Of a DNA stretch of 64,000 bases, positions 55,242-63,410 are shown piece by piece. Below the pieces are notes generated by a model. It worked only from the letters and a program-made list of their open reading frames with translations. It searched no databases and was not told the origin of the DNA. Numbering within the stretch: position 1 is the stretch's first letter; each line of letters starts with the position of its first letter. This DNA is from Spongiibacter nanhainus. GTDB lineage: Bacteria; Pseudomonadota; Gammaproteobacteria; Pseudomonadales; Spongiibacteraceae. Position numbers and translations under genes: made by a program. The DNA lies in NCBI RefSeq assembly GCF_016132545.1, contig NZ_CP066167.1, forward strand, positions 186,001-250,000, given 5' to 3'.

Positions 55242-56015
55242 ATGAGCAATATTATTCGCGAGCGGGTGACCAGCGTGCATCACTGGAACGACACCCTGTT
55301 CAGCTTTAAAACCAGTCGTGATCCCGGCTTTCGCTTTAAGAACGGCCACTTCACCATGATTGGTATAGAGCAGGAAGACCGCCCACTAATGAGGGCCTAC
55401 AGCATAGTCAGCGCTAACTACGAAGAGGAATTAGAGTTCTTCAGCATCAAGGTGCCCGACGGTCCTCTGACCTCTCAGTTGCAAAATATCCAGGTCGGCG
55501 ACGAGGTGCTGGTCAGTCGCAAACCCACCGGCACCCTGATCACCGATAACCTGCTGCCGGGCAAGCACCTCTATCTGTTGGCCACTGGCACCGGGCTGGC
55601 GCCCTTTATGAGCATCATCAAGGACCCCGAGGTCTATGAGCTCTATGACAAGATCATACTGACCCACGGTGTGCGCTACGAAAATGAGCTGGCCTACCAG
55701 GACTTTATCCGCGACCACTTGCCCAACAACGAGTATTTTGGCGAGGTGGTGCGGGACAAGCTTATCTACTATCCCACCGTTACCCGGGAGGAGTACGACA
55801 ACCGTGGCCGTCTGACGGACTTGATTGCCAGCGGTAAACTGATGGCGGATATCGGTCTGCCAGCGCTGGATCTGGAGCAGGACCGCTTTATGCTTTGCGG
55901 CAGCCCGGCGATGCTTAAGGATAGCTGTGCGCTGCTGGATGGCCTGGGCTTTAAAGAAACCCGCAAGGGCGAGTATGGCCACTATGTGATCGAGCGGGCT
56001 TTTGTAGAGCACTGA
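55242..56015 (+). CDS. fpr: Ferredoxin--NADP(+) reductase
   Basis: A 257-residue FNR-family flavoenzyme. The FAD motif is RAYSIVS, followed by SRKPTGTL, the NADP-binding GTGLAPFMSI and the C-terminus ending YVIERAFVEH. The frame is open from 55218, but the ATG at 55242 follows GGAGG and gives the normal start. It exchanges electrons between NADPH and ferredoxin/flavodoxin in oxidative-stress defence and iron-sulfur metabolism. Confidence 0.94.
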   Translation: MSNIIRERVTSVHHWNDTLFSFKTSRDPGFRFKNGHFTMIGIEQEDRPLMRAYSIVSANYEEELEFFSIKVPDGPLTSQLQNIQVGDEVLVSRKPTGTLITDNLLPGKHLYLLATGTGLAPFMSIIKDPEVYELYDKIILTHGVRYENELAYQDFIRDHLPNNEYFGEVVRDKLIYYPTVTREEYDNRGRLTDLIASGKLMADIGLPALDLEQDRFMLCGSPAMLKDSCALLDGLGFKETRKGEYGHYVIERAFVEH

Positions 56016-56182
56016 TCGGTGAGGGTAAATGGCGAGGGCCAGATGGAGTGGCGAGTCAGCCCGGTTTTAGCCGGCGGCGCGCCGAGTCCTCAATTATTGC
56101 TGTTGGCAGTGCCGTGGAGGTAGTGCTCAGGCGCTGGAGTTGATACTTTATAACACCTTGTATCTGCTACAGATGCGCAGCA

Positions 56183-57337
56183 ATGTTGAAGAAGATTCTG
56201 ATATTACTAGTGGTACTGGTCGCCGCCTCCGCGGCCGTGCTGCGGTGGCTGGGTTTGCCGGAGCCCCTGCCATCGTCCTCGGACAGCGCCCGCTGGTTGT
56301 CGGCGGGCAGCTATGAGGTCAGCTATTTTGACGTTACGCTAACAGATACCACCCGCCCCACCCAGGCCCATGGCGATTTTGCCGGCAGTGAGCAGCGCAA
56401 ACTCAAAACCCGTATCTGGCATCCCCAACCCCTTCATGGCCAGCACCCGGTGGTGGTCTACAGCCACGGCTTTATGTCCCGCCGCACCGGCGGTAGCTAT
56501 TTGGCGGAGCACCTGGCCAGTCACGGCTATATTGTATTGGCCATGGATTACCCACTGAGTCGCATGGGGGCCCCGGGTGGTGCGCTGGTCAAAGACGTGG
56601 TCAACCAGCCCGGGGATATCAGTTTTCTGTTGGATCAGCTGCTCAGCTGGCACCGGGAGCGCGGTCATCAATTCCACGGCGCTATCGATGAAGACCGCAT
56701 TGCGGCGCTAGGGCTGTCGCTGGGCGGCCTGACATCCACTCTGGTGGCCTTCCATCCGCAGATGGGTGACCCCCGAATCGATGCTGCGGTGTCATTGGCG
56801 GGCCCCAGCTTCAATTTGGCGCCGCGATTTTTCCGCCACCGGGCGGTTCCTTTTATGATGGTGGCCTCCCCAATCGATCCCATGGTGGCCTACCGCGCCA
56901 ATGCTGCAGACATTCCCCAGCGGGTGCCGGGCAGTGTGTTGGTGACCATCGATCGGGGCTCGCACACCGGCTTTGTCGACGTGGCTCGCTACTTTCGTTT
57001 TATGAGTAACCCGGATTGGCTGGGTTGCCAGCAGGTATTGCGGGGCTTGGAAAACGGCAGTGATGAAAACTGGAGCGACGAATTGGGTCGGGTCGAGGAC
57101 GGGGTGATGCCGGCTGACGCCCCGGCGCTGTGTGCTGAGCCCCTGGTCGATGCGATGAATCCGATACGCCAACAGCAGTTGACGACCATTGCCGTACACA
57201 GTTTTTTGGAATCGCTGTTCTCCCCCAATGAGGCCAGGAGGCAGCGTGCCGCGGCGTTTCTCGACCGCCGTTTTGCCGAGGAAGTGCCGGCCGTGTCGGT
57301 GCAGCGCTCAACGCCGCAAAACGGGACTGTGCAGTAA
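56183..57337 (+). CDS. Alpha/beta hydrolase (PAF-acetylhydrolase/dienelactone hydrolase-like), membrane-anchored
   Basis: A 384-residue protein. It has one N-terminal hydrophobic segment (about residues 4-24) without a lipobox, so it is probably anchored in or exported past the inner membrane. The alpha/beta hydrolase core has VVVYSHGFMSRR (oxyanion region), the nucleophile elbow GLSLGG (Ser near residue 178) and the His in GSHTGFVD. The substrate is unknown; lipid or ester hydrolysis is likely from the fold. It is followed after 44 bp by the PHP-domain hydrolase gene in the same direction. Confidence 0.85.
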   Translation: MLKKILILLVVLVAASAAVLRWLGLPEPLPSSSDSARWLSAGSYEVSYFDVTLTDTTRPTQAHGDFAGSEQRKLKTRIWHPQPLHGQHPVVVYSHGFMSRRTGGSYLAEHLASHGYIVLAMDYPLSRMGAPGGALVKDVVNQPGDISFLLDQLLSWHRERGHQFHGAIDEDRIAALGLSLGGLTSTLVAFHPQMGDPRIDAAVSLAGPSFNLAPRFFRHRAVPFMMVASPIDPMVAYRANAADIPQRVPGSVLVTIDRGSHTGFVDVARYFRFMSNPDWLGCQQVLRGLENGSDENWSDELGRVEDGVMPADAPALCAEPLVDAMNPIRQQQLTTIAVHSFLESLFSPNEARRQRAAAFLDRRFAEEVPAVSVQRSTPQNGTVQ

Positions 57338-57381
57338 GTGACAGGGACGGCGCCCGTCTAGCGGGCACGAGGTTTCAGTTA

Positions 57382-60171
57382 ATGATGAAAAAAATAATAC
57401 TGGCTGCAGCGCTGTCTCTGACGCTGCCCATGGCCCTCGTCGGCGTCCAGGCGCAGGTTGCCGAGAACGCGTCGCCGGAGGGCGTGCCGGCCACCGGAAT
57501 GCCGGCCACCGGAGTGCCCGCCAAGGGGCTCGCGGAGTTTCTCACCGATGAGGCAAAAGCCGCGGCACAGCAAAAACCCTCCTTGCTGCGGGCGACGCGA
57601 ATCCGCGCCGACAACCTGGACAGCTTTCCCCGCAGCGGCCCCGATGCGATTGCCGGTATCGGTGACTGGTGGTTGTCTGACGGCACTCTTTGCGCGGCCA
57701 TCAGCGATGTGGGGCACGATGCGGGTATTGTCAGTGGTGGTGGCACGCTTATCGACCTGGGGTATTGTGACCGCGCCGACGATCAGTGGACCTACGCCAA
57801 TGTGTTGACGGGCTTGGCCAAAGAGACCGCCATTCCGGTTCAGCAGATTTCTGCCAACCTGGATGGGGAGGTGGCGGAGATTATTGCTGTGGGGCAGGGC
57901 GACGGTCTGCGCCAGACGCTTACCTATCGGCTGCGGGAAGGCGGCGATGCACTGGAGCTTGATATCCTGCTGGAACGGGTGGGTGACGGCAGCCCGCTGC
58001 ACATGAGCGGACTGTTTACGCTGCACTCTCAGCGGGCGCTGACGCCTTTTAGCTTGTCCTCCTATAACCCCACCGCCTCATTGGGTTTTCAACAGCGGGA
58101 TATTGACCGCCACGATACCAGCTCGCTACTTAACGGCCTGATGCCTGCCGACTGGAATATTCTGGTCGGCGCGACGGATTACGCCACTGAAATCAGCTAC
58201 GGCGTGCAACTGCGTTCGGCGGAGCTGATTAAAGTCAACGGCAGTCGCCTAACACTGCCGCGTTTTCTCGCGGTGTTTCCCGATTACAGCCTGCACGGCT
58301 GGATGACCCGGCCGCTTTGGTTTCAAAGCGAACGGCTCAATATGCTGTCGATGTTGCAAAACCGCTTTATGGATTTGCGCGAGGGTGAGCGTTTGAGCGT
58401 CAAGCTCCACGTGCGTGTCGGCGACCGCTCTGAAGTGGCTGCGATTACCGACCAAATCTACGCCGGCCCCAAGCTGCGGGGTTACAGCGATCACCGGGGG
58501 GTATCCTTTGCGGTTTGGGACCAGGACGACCGGCCGGTTACCCAGGTACGCCCTGCGCCCGATGGCAGTTTTGATATCCGTGTGCCGGCCCGGGCCACGC
58601 GCCTGCGCATTACTGCCAGTACGCCCTGGGGCGAGCAGCGCACCCGGGAGCTGACGGTGGCGGACCAGCGTAACGACAGTGGTCGCTGGATATTTAAGGA
58701 GCGCGGTAGCTTGGCCCTGCCCAGCGGGGTGGCTATGAGTCTATATGTACAAGGTCTGGGTGAGACGCCTGATCCCCGTTTTGGCGATGACTTATTGGGC
58801 TTTAGCGAGGGTGGGCATCCCCTGCCGCCGCTATCCGCCCGCAATCGCATCGACCTGGCTGGCGTCGACTCTGACCCGGCAGAGGTCGAGCTTCCCGCAG
58901 GCCAGTACCGGGTGTTGGTAACCCGGGGGCTGGAATACGGTGTCAGTGAGTACCTGCTCACGGTGGTGGCGGGGCAGCAGAGCCAGCTGCCAATTGTAGC
59001 GCCCAAGCGGGTTTGGGATGCCGAGGGTTGGCGCAGTGCCGACCTGCATGTGCACAGCGGTGCGAGTTTTGATTCCACACTGCCTTTTGATGAGCGACTG
59101 CGCAGTTTTGTAGCCCAGGGGGCGGAAATCCTGGTAGCCAGTGAACACAACCGCATTGTCGATCAGCGTCGAGTTGTGGAGCAGATGGGGCTGGAGGGCC
59201 AGGTGCAGGTCTTGGTGGGGAGCGAGTTGACCGGTTTGGCCCGAGCCCCCGGCGCGCCCTATACCATCGGCCACAGCAATGTATTTCCGGTAAAAGCCGA
59301 TCCCAGCGCCTACGCCGGGGGAATTCCGCGGATTGAGAATCGCCCGCTGCGGGAGGTGATTGCCGAGGTCAAAGCCCGGGATCCGGGCTCGCTGTTTCAA
59401 TTGAACCACCCCCGCGCCAGCAAGGGCATCGACCGGGATTTGGCCTTTTTCGATCATCTGTCTATCGGCCGCTCCTATGATCCTACTCAATCCTTGGACA
59501 GTGAGCCCAATCTCAGCCTGCTGGAGGTGGATAGAGAGAGCGGTGCCCGGGATATCGACTTCGATATGCTGGAAGTACTCAATGGCGATGACATGGCGGT
59601 CTACGAACAACAGCGACAGGACTGGTTTTCGCTGCTGAATCAGGGTGCACGCCGCACCGCGACCGGCAATAGCGACTCCCACGGCCTGGGGCGGGTGGTA
59701 GCTGCACCCCGCAACTACATTTACATGCCCGATAGCGAGTCACTGCCCGTGTCTCAGCGTGGCCTGGTGGCGGCGCTGTCCGAAGGTCGCAGTTTTCTCA
59801 CCACCGGACCTCTGCTGCAGCTGACGCTGCGGGACCGGGGGCGGCAACGGGTTGGCTTGGGCGGCACCTTTAAAGGGGGGCGTGGCAGTTTGCATGTGCA
59901 AATTGATGCGGCGCCCTGGGTACCGGTGGAGGCGCTTACTGTCTGGCTCAACGGTGAAATCTACCGCCAGCTGCCTACCCGGCGCGGCGACCACGTGACC
60001 GTGGAAGTGGTTGCCGATCGCGATGCCTATTTGGTGGTGGAAGTGCGAGGCAAACCCTCTGCCCGCTATCGCGCGCTGATGCCGGGTTTGGCGCCCTTGG
60101 CACTGAGTAATCCGATCTATATCGATGCCGACGGCAACGGCAAGTGGGAGGCGCCTCTCAACGACTGGTAG
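57382..60171 (+). CDS. CehA/McbA-family PHP-domain metallohydrolase, exported
   Basis: A 929-residue exported protein. The signal peptide (about residues 1-25) is followed by short repeats (GVPATG, GMPATG, GVPAKG). A large beta-rich region without recognised motifs spans about 60-540. The PHP metallophosphoesterase domain follows: DLHVHSG with His556 and His558, VASEHN, FQLNHPRAS and GNSDSHG (His767). The CehA/McbA group includes hydrolases of carbamate and phosphoester type. Other parts may bind the substrate. The substrate is not known. Confidence 0.85.
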   Translation: MMKKIILAAALSLTLPMALVGVQAQVAENASPEGVPATGMPATGVPAKGLAEFLTDEAKAAAQQKPSLLRATRIRADNLDSFPRSGPDAIAGIGDWWLSDGTLCAAISDVGHDAGIVSGGGTLIDLGYCDRADDQWTYANVLTGLAKETAIPVQQISANLDGEVAEIIAVGQGDGLRQTLTYRLREGGDALELDILLERVGDGSPLHMSGLFTLHSQRALTPFSLSSYNPTASLGFQQRDIDRHDTSSLLNGLMPADWNILVGATDYATEISYGVQLRSAELIKVNGSRLTLPRFLAVFPDYSLHGWMTRPLWFQSERLNMLSMLQNRFMDLREGERLSVKLHVRVGDRSEVAAITDQIYAGPKLRGYSDHRGVSFAVWDQDDRPVTQVRPAPDGSFDIRVPARATRLRITASTPWGEQRTRELTVADQRNDSGRWIFKERGSLALPSGVAMSLYVQGLGETPDPRFGDDLLGFSEGGHPLPPLSARNRIDLAGVDSDPAEVELPAGQYRVLVTRGLEYGVSEYLLTVVAGQQSQLPIVAPKRVWDAEGWRSADLHVHSGASFDSTLPFDERLRSFVAQGAEILVASEHNRIVDQRRVVEQMGLEGQVQVLVGSELTGLARAPGAPYTIGHSNVFPVKADPSAYAGGIPRIENRPLREVIAEVKARDPGSLFQLNHPRASKGIDRDLAFFDHLSIGRSYDPTQSLDSEPNLSLLEVDRESGARDIDFDMLEVLNGDDMAVYEQQRQDWFSLLNQGARRTATGNSDSHGLGRVVAAPRNYIYMPDSESLPVSQRGLVAALSEGRSFLTTGPLLQLTLRDRGRQRVGLGGTFKGGRGSLHVQIDAAPWVPVEALTVWLNGEIYRQLPTRRGDHVTVEVVADRDAYLVVEVRGKPSARYRALMPGLAPLALSNPIYIDADGNGKWEAPLNDW

Positions 60172-60540
60172 AGAACGATGGGTAGCGGTTGTCGAACTGA
60201 AGGCCAAGCGGCGTTGTCATAGGCGATAGCGGAAATGGAAAAGAGTTCCAGTTAAGCGATTGTTAATATTGATATGTTATTTATTCCTGAGGCTGTGCCA
60301 TTATTGCCTTAAAGGCGCAAACTGGTTTTTGCCGGTATCAGGTAGCCACAGTTAAAGGCCAGTGGCGAGACAGAAACGCAACAGAGACGTAACAAGAGGG
60401 GGCGCAGGCTAGACAATGCTCGACAGCATCGCGTCATCCCTAACGTGCAAGAAAGTGCCAGCAAAGTGCAAGAAATTGCAAAACGTGCAAAAGTTGAAGT
60501 TATCGCAACCGTAAAGAAAATTAAGGTAAAGGGGGCAACC
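60172..60540. other. Intergenic region before the OmpA-like lipoprotein gene
   Basis: This 369-bp stretch holds no convincing gene. It has an AT-rich part near 60258-60290 (TTGTTAATATTGATATG) that could be a promoter. The 10-bp unit GTGCAAGAAA occurs twice (60445-60454 and 60466-60475), with shorter variants to about 60490. A strong ribosome-binding site (AAAGGGGG) is at the end. An in-frame extension from 60445 is rejected as a start because the next gene's signal peptide begins at 60541. Confidence 0.6.
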
Positions 60541-61209
60541 ATGAAATTGACAGTCTTAACAGGTCGCTGGATCGCAGTTGCAGCGGCCGCCGTACTGGCT
60601 ACGGCGTGTTCGATCGACCCGTACACTGGCGAGGAAAAAACCAGTAACACGGCCAAGGGTGCCGGTATGGGCGCCTTGGGCGGCGCCATTTTGGGTGCCG
60701 CGGTGTCTGATAAAGACCACCGGGAGCAAGGTGCCTGGATCGGTGCCGCCGCAGGCGCCGCCGCGGGTGGCGGTTACGGTTACTACATGGACCGCCAGGA
60801 AGCCAAGCTGCGAGCTCGCCTCGAAGGCACTGGCGTGCGTGTACAGCGGGTGGGTGACTCCATCAAGTTGATCATGCCCGGCAATATCACCTTTGATACT
60901 GGCAGCTCCGCCATTCAAGGTGGCTTCCACTCGGTGCTGGACAGCGTGGTACTGGTCACCAAGGAGTTCGATAAGACGCTGATGCAAATCAACGGCTACA
61001 CCGACTCCACCGGTAGCTTCCAGACTAACCAATCGCTGTCTGAAGACCGAGCTCAGAGCGTGGCGCGTTACTTTATGAATCAGGGTATTCCCTCTTCGCG
61101 TATTCGCGCCACTGGCTACGGCCCCCGGGACCCTATCGCCGATAACAGCACCGCCTCAGGACGCTCTCAGAACCGTCGCGTAGAGCTTGAATTGTTGCCG
61201 ATGCAATAA
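60541..61209 (+). CDS. OmpA-family lipoprotein (YiaD-like)
   Basis: A 222-residue lipoprotein. The ATG at 60541 gives a signal peptide ending VLATAC (Cys23). A Gly-rich region follows (GAGMGALGGAILGAA, AAAGAAAGGGYGYYMD; about residues 40-85), then the OmpA C-terminal domain. This domain binds peptidoglycan through FDTGSSAIQ, the NGYTDSTG loop and QNRRVELEL. It probably links outer membrane and cell wall. It is followed by a strong terminator. Confidence 0.92.
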   Translation: MKLTVLTGRWIAVAAAAVLATACSIDPYTGEEKTSNTAKGAGMGALGGAILGAAVSDKDHREQGAWIGAAAGAAAGGGYGYYMDRQEAKLRARLEGTGVRVQRVGDSIKLIMPGNITFDTGSSAIQGGFHSVLDSVVLVTKEFDKTLMQINGYTDSTGSFQTNQSLSEDRAQSVARYFMNQGIPSSRIRATGYGPRDPIADNSTASGRSQNRRVELELLPMQ

Positions 61210-61231
61210 AAGCCGCTGAATGTGGTCATAG

Positions 61232-61260
61232 AAGGGGTGCCAACTGGCGCCCCTTTTTTT
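61232..61260 (+). terminator. Rho-independent terminator of the OmpA-like gene
   Basis: AAGGGGTGCC, loop AACT and GGCGCCCC form a ten-pair stem (one G-T pair) followed by seven or more T residues, 22 bp past the stop. Confidence 0.92.
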
Positions 61261-61308
61261 ATGACCTGTTTATGGCTTGGTGTTGAAGTGAGTGGGAGTG
61301 GCAAGAAA

Positions 61309-61791
61309 ATGAAAAAAATTCTGTTGGTGGTGATGGCGTGGTGCTTGTCGGCCTGTGCCAGTTTAAGCCCTATTGATAAACCGGACGTGGCCATTACCAG
61401 CCTGGCGTTGGGCCCCAACACCGGTCTGCAACAGCAGCTTAAAATTGGTTTGCGACTCGATAACCCCAATAATTTCGCTCTTAATTTAGGGGCCTTGCGG
61501 TACTCGGTTAACTTGGCCGGTAACGATGTGGCCACCGGGCGTTTTACCGAGGGTGTGTCGCTGCCAGCCAACGACTGGGTCGATATCGTCATTCCAGTCG
61601 AGGTCAATCTTTTTGGCGGGCTCGGTCTGCTGCGCAGCATTATGTCCAACTCCACCTCCGAGCTGGATTATGTATTGAGTTTGACCGCCGATGTGAAGAA
61701 CTTCGGGCTGGGCAGCATTACCGTCGACAAAAGCGGCAAAGTGGGATTGGAGCCGTCGTCGGGGGTGGAAAGCTCACCCCCGGCGAGGTAA
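61309..61791 (+). CDS. LEA14-like lipoprotein (WHy domain)
   Basis: A 160-residue lipoprotein. The ATG at 61309 gives a signal peptide ending CLSACAS (Cys16). The mature part matches the LEA type-2/WHy fold: GLRLDNPNNFALNLGALRYS and ANDWVDIVIPVEVN. Such domains are linked to desiccation or stress protection; the bacterial function is not known. A terminator of the preceding gene lies before it, so it has its own promoter. It converges on the parA-like gene. Confidence 0.87.
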   Translation: MKKILLVVMAWCLSACASLSPIDKPDVAITSLALGPNTGLQQQLKIGLRLDNPNNFALNLGALRYSVNLAGNDVATGRFTEGVSLPANDWVDIVIPVEVNLFGGLGLLRSIMSNSTSELDYVLSLTADVKNFGLGSITVDKSGKVGLEPSSGVESSPPAR

Positions 61792-61801
61792 TTGGTAGGC
61801 C

Positions 61802-62599
61802 CTAGGCGCTGCGGGCCCGCTGGGTTTTCTGCTTGGAGCCCAGCTGTTCGTGCAGGGCCAGAAGCTGTTGGGTCAATTTGTGAGAGGGCGCCATATGCAC
61901 TAGCGGAATCTGCCGACTGCGGGATTCTTTCATCTTGACCGAGCTATTCAAGTATTGCTCAAACAGCGGCAGGCCCTGCTCTTTGAGGCTTTCGATCAAC
62001 TGTTGCGGCAGCGAGGCTTGGGACTGAAACTGATTGACCACAATGCCCTCAAGGTTGAGGTCGGGGTTGTGATCTTCGCGAATCTCCTCAACGGTTTCCA
62101 GCAGGCCCATCAGTGCGCCCTGGGAAAAACTGTCGCAATCGAAGGGGATCAACAGGCTGTCGGCGGCAATTAGCGCTGAGCGGCTGTAAAAATTGAGGGC
62201 CGGCGGCGTATCAATGTAAATATGTTGATACTCTTCCTGTAGCTTATTGAGGGCATCCCGCAGCTTGTAGATTTTGTGACGGGTTTCCAGCTCCCGCTCA
62301 ATGACAGCCAGCTCGGGGTTGGAGGGCATCAGGTAGAGGTTGTCGAACTCGGTTTCGTAGATACAGTCGCCGGCGGCTTTGTTCTTGCCAAACAGGGATA
62401 GCTTCTGCTTAAAGAAGTCGGCGGCGTTGTCGTCCAGATCCCGAAATTGGTCCCCAACCAGGTATTCGCTGCTGTTGCCCTGAATATCCAGGTCAATTAA
62501 TAAGGTTTTAATGCCTTTCCAGGCACTGATCGCCGCCAGGTTACAGCTGATGCTGGTTTTTCCGACGCCGCCTTTCTGGTTGAAGATAACTCGCTTCAT
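61802..62599 (-). CDS. ParA-family ATPase (orphan)
   Basis: A 265-residue P-loop ATPase. The deviant Walker A motif is KGGVGKTSISCN, Walker A' is LIDLDIQGNSS and the switch region is IYIDTPPALN. No ParB or DNA-site partner is adjacent, so it is probably not a chromosome partitioning ParA. Orphan members position protein complexes or serve replication-like roles; this one stands between an LEA-like gene and riboflavin synthase. The C-terminal end is basic (KQKTQRARSA). Confidence 0.87.
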   Translation of the reverse strand: MKRVIFNQKGGVGKTSISCNLAAISAWKGIKTLLIDLDIQGNSSEYLVGDQFRDLDDNAADFFKQKLSLFGKNKAAGDCIYETEFDNLYLMPSNPELAVIERELETRHKIYKLRDALNKLQEEYQHIYIDTPPALNFYSRSALIAADSLLIPFDCDSFSQGALMGLLETVEEIREDHNPDLNLEGIVVNQFQSQASLPQQLIESLKEQGLPLFEQYLNSSVKMKESRSRQIPLVHMAPSHKLTQQLLALHEQLGSKQKTQRARSA

Positions 62600-62715
62600 G
62601 CTGGGTTTCCGGTGGGTTGGGTAGTGGTGCTGAATCGTAAAATGATTATGCTAGCAGCTCCCTTGGGTCGACGCTATGGCCTGGATGGGGGCCGGTGAAT
62701 TTGCAGGAGGGAAGT

Positions 62716-63336
62716 ATGTATACAGGTATCGTCCACGGTGCGTATCCACTGACGGGGCTCGAGCGCAAACCGGGCCTACACCAACTGACCCTCGACCTGC
62801 CTGAGCCGCTGCTGGCGGGCTTGACCATCGGTGCCAGCGTGGGGCTGGACGGGGTGTGTATGACCGTGACCGGAATCGACGGGGCGGCGGTGTCCTTTGA
62901 TGCTATGCAGGAAACCTTGCAGCTCACCACCCTTGGCGAGCGACAGCGCGGAGACCGAGTCAATGTTGAGCGCTCTGCCAAACAGGGAGCGGAGATTGGT
63001 GGGCATTTGATCTCTGGTCATGTTGATGGCACAGCGGCGCTTGTTGCGCGGGAGGAGAGCGAAAACAACCTGACTCTCAGCTTTGCACTGCCAGCTGCTT
63101 TGGCCAAGTATGTGTTTAAAAAGGGTTTTATCGCTATTAACGGTTGCAGTCTGACGGTGGCGGATCTGGACCGACAGCAGGGGGTTTGGTCGGTCTGCCT
63201 GATTCCGGAGACTCGCCGGGTAACGAATCTGGATGCCCTTGAGGTTGGCGACCGGGTGAATATCGAAGTGGATCGTCAGACTCAGGTAATCGTGGATACG
63301 GTCGAGCGGGTGCTGGCTGAACGTGGCGACGCCTGA
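62716..63336 (+). CDS. ribE: Riboflavin synthase, alpha subunit
   Basis: A 206-residue enzyme of two similar barrels. The N-terminus MYTGIVHGAYPL, the first-barrel GVCMTVTGID and second-barrel NGCSLTVADLD, plus IGGHLISGHVDGTA and VIVDTVERVLAERG match the family. It dismutates two lumazines into riboflavin. The frame opens at 62695, but the ATG at 62716 follows GGAGGG. No FMN riboswitch was seen upstream. It stands apart from other rib genes. Confidence 0.94.
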   Translation: MYTGIVHGAYPLTGLERKPGLHQLTLDLPEPLLAGLTIGASVGLDGVCMTVTGIDGAAVSFDAMQETLQLTTLGERQRGDRVNVERSAKQGAEIGGHLISGHVDGTAALVAREESENNLTLSFALPAALAKYVFKKGFIAINGCSLTVADLDRQQGVWSVCLIPETRRVTNLDALEVGDRVNIEVDRQTQVIVDTVERVLAERGDA

Positions 63337-63357
63337 CCGGGCAATTCGCGCTGACAC

Positions 63358-63386
63358 AAAAAAGGGGCGTTGTGGCGCCCCTTTTT
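63358..63386. terminator. Rho-independent terminator, bidirectional
   Basis: AAAAAAGGGGCG, a six-base loop and CGCCCCTTTTT form a perfect stem with T tracts both ways, lying between the convergent riboflavin synthase and nitronate monooxygenase genes. Confidence 0.92.
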
Positions 63387-63410
63387 ATTTTGTTGCCTGT
63401 AGTGTCTAAC

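Noticed and set aside
60445-60540. In-frame 32-codon upstream extension of the OmpA-like lipoprotein
   Set aside because: It would hide the signal peptide and lipobox; the ATG at 60541 has a strong ribosome-binding site.
60309-60689. 126-codon minus-strand frame partly in the intergenic gap before the OmpA-like gene
   Set aside because: Overlaps the lipoprotein's signal peptide and Gly-rich region on the other strand; no ribosome-binding site or family match.
62600-62715. FMN riboswitch before riboflavin synthase
   Set aside because: The conserved RFN core sequences are not present in the short leader.
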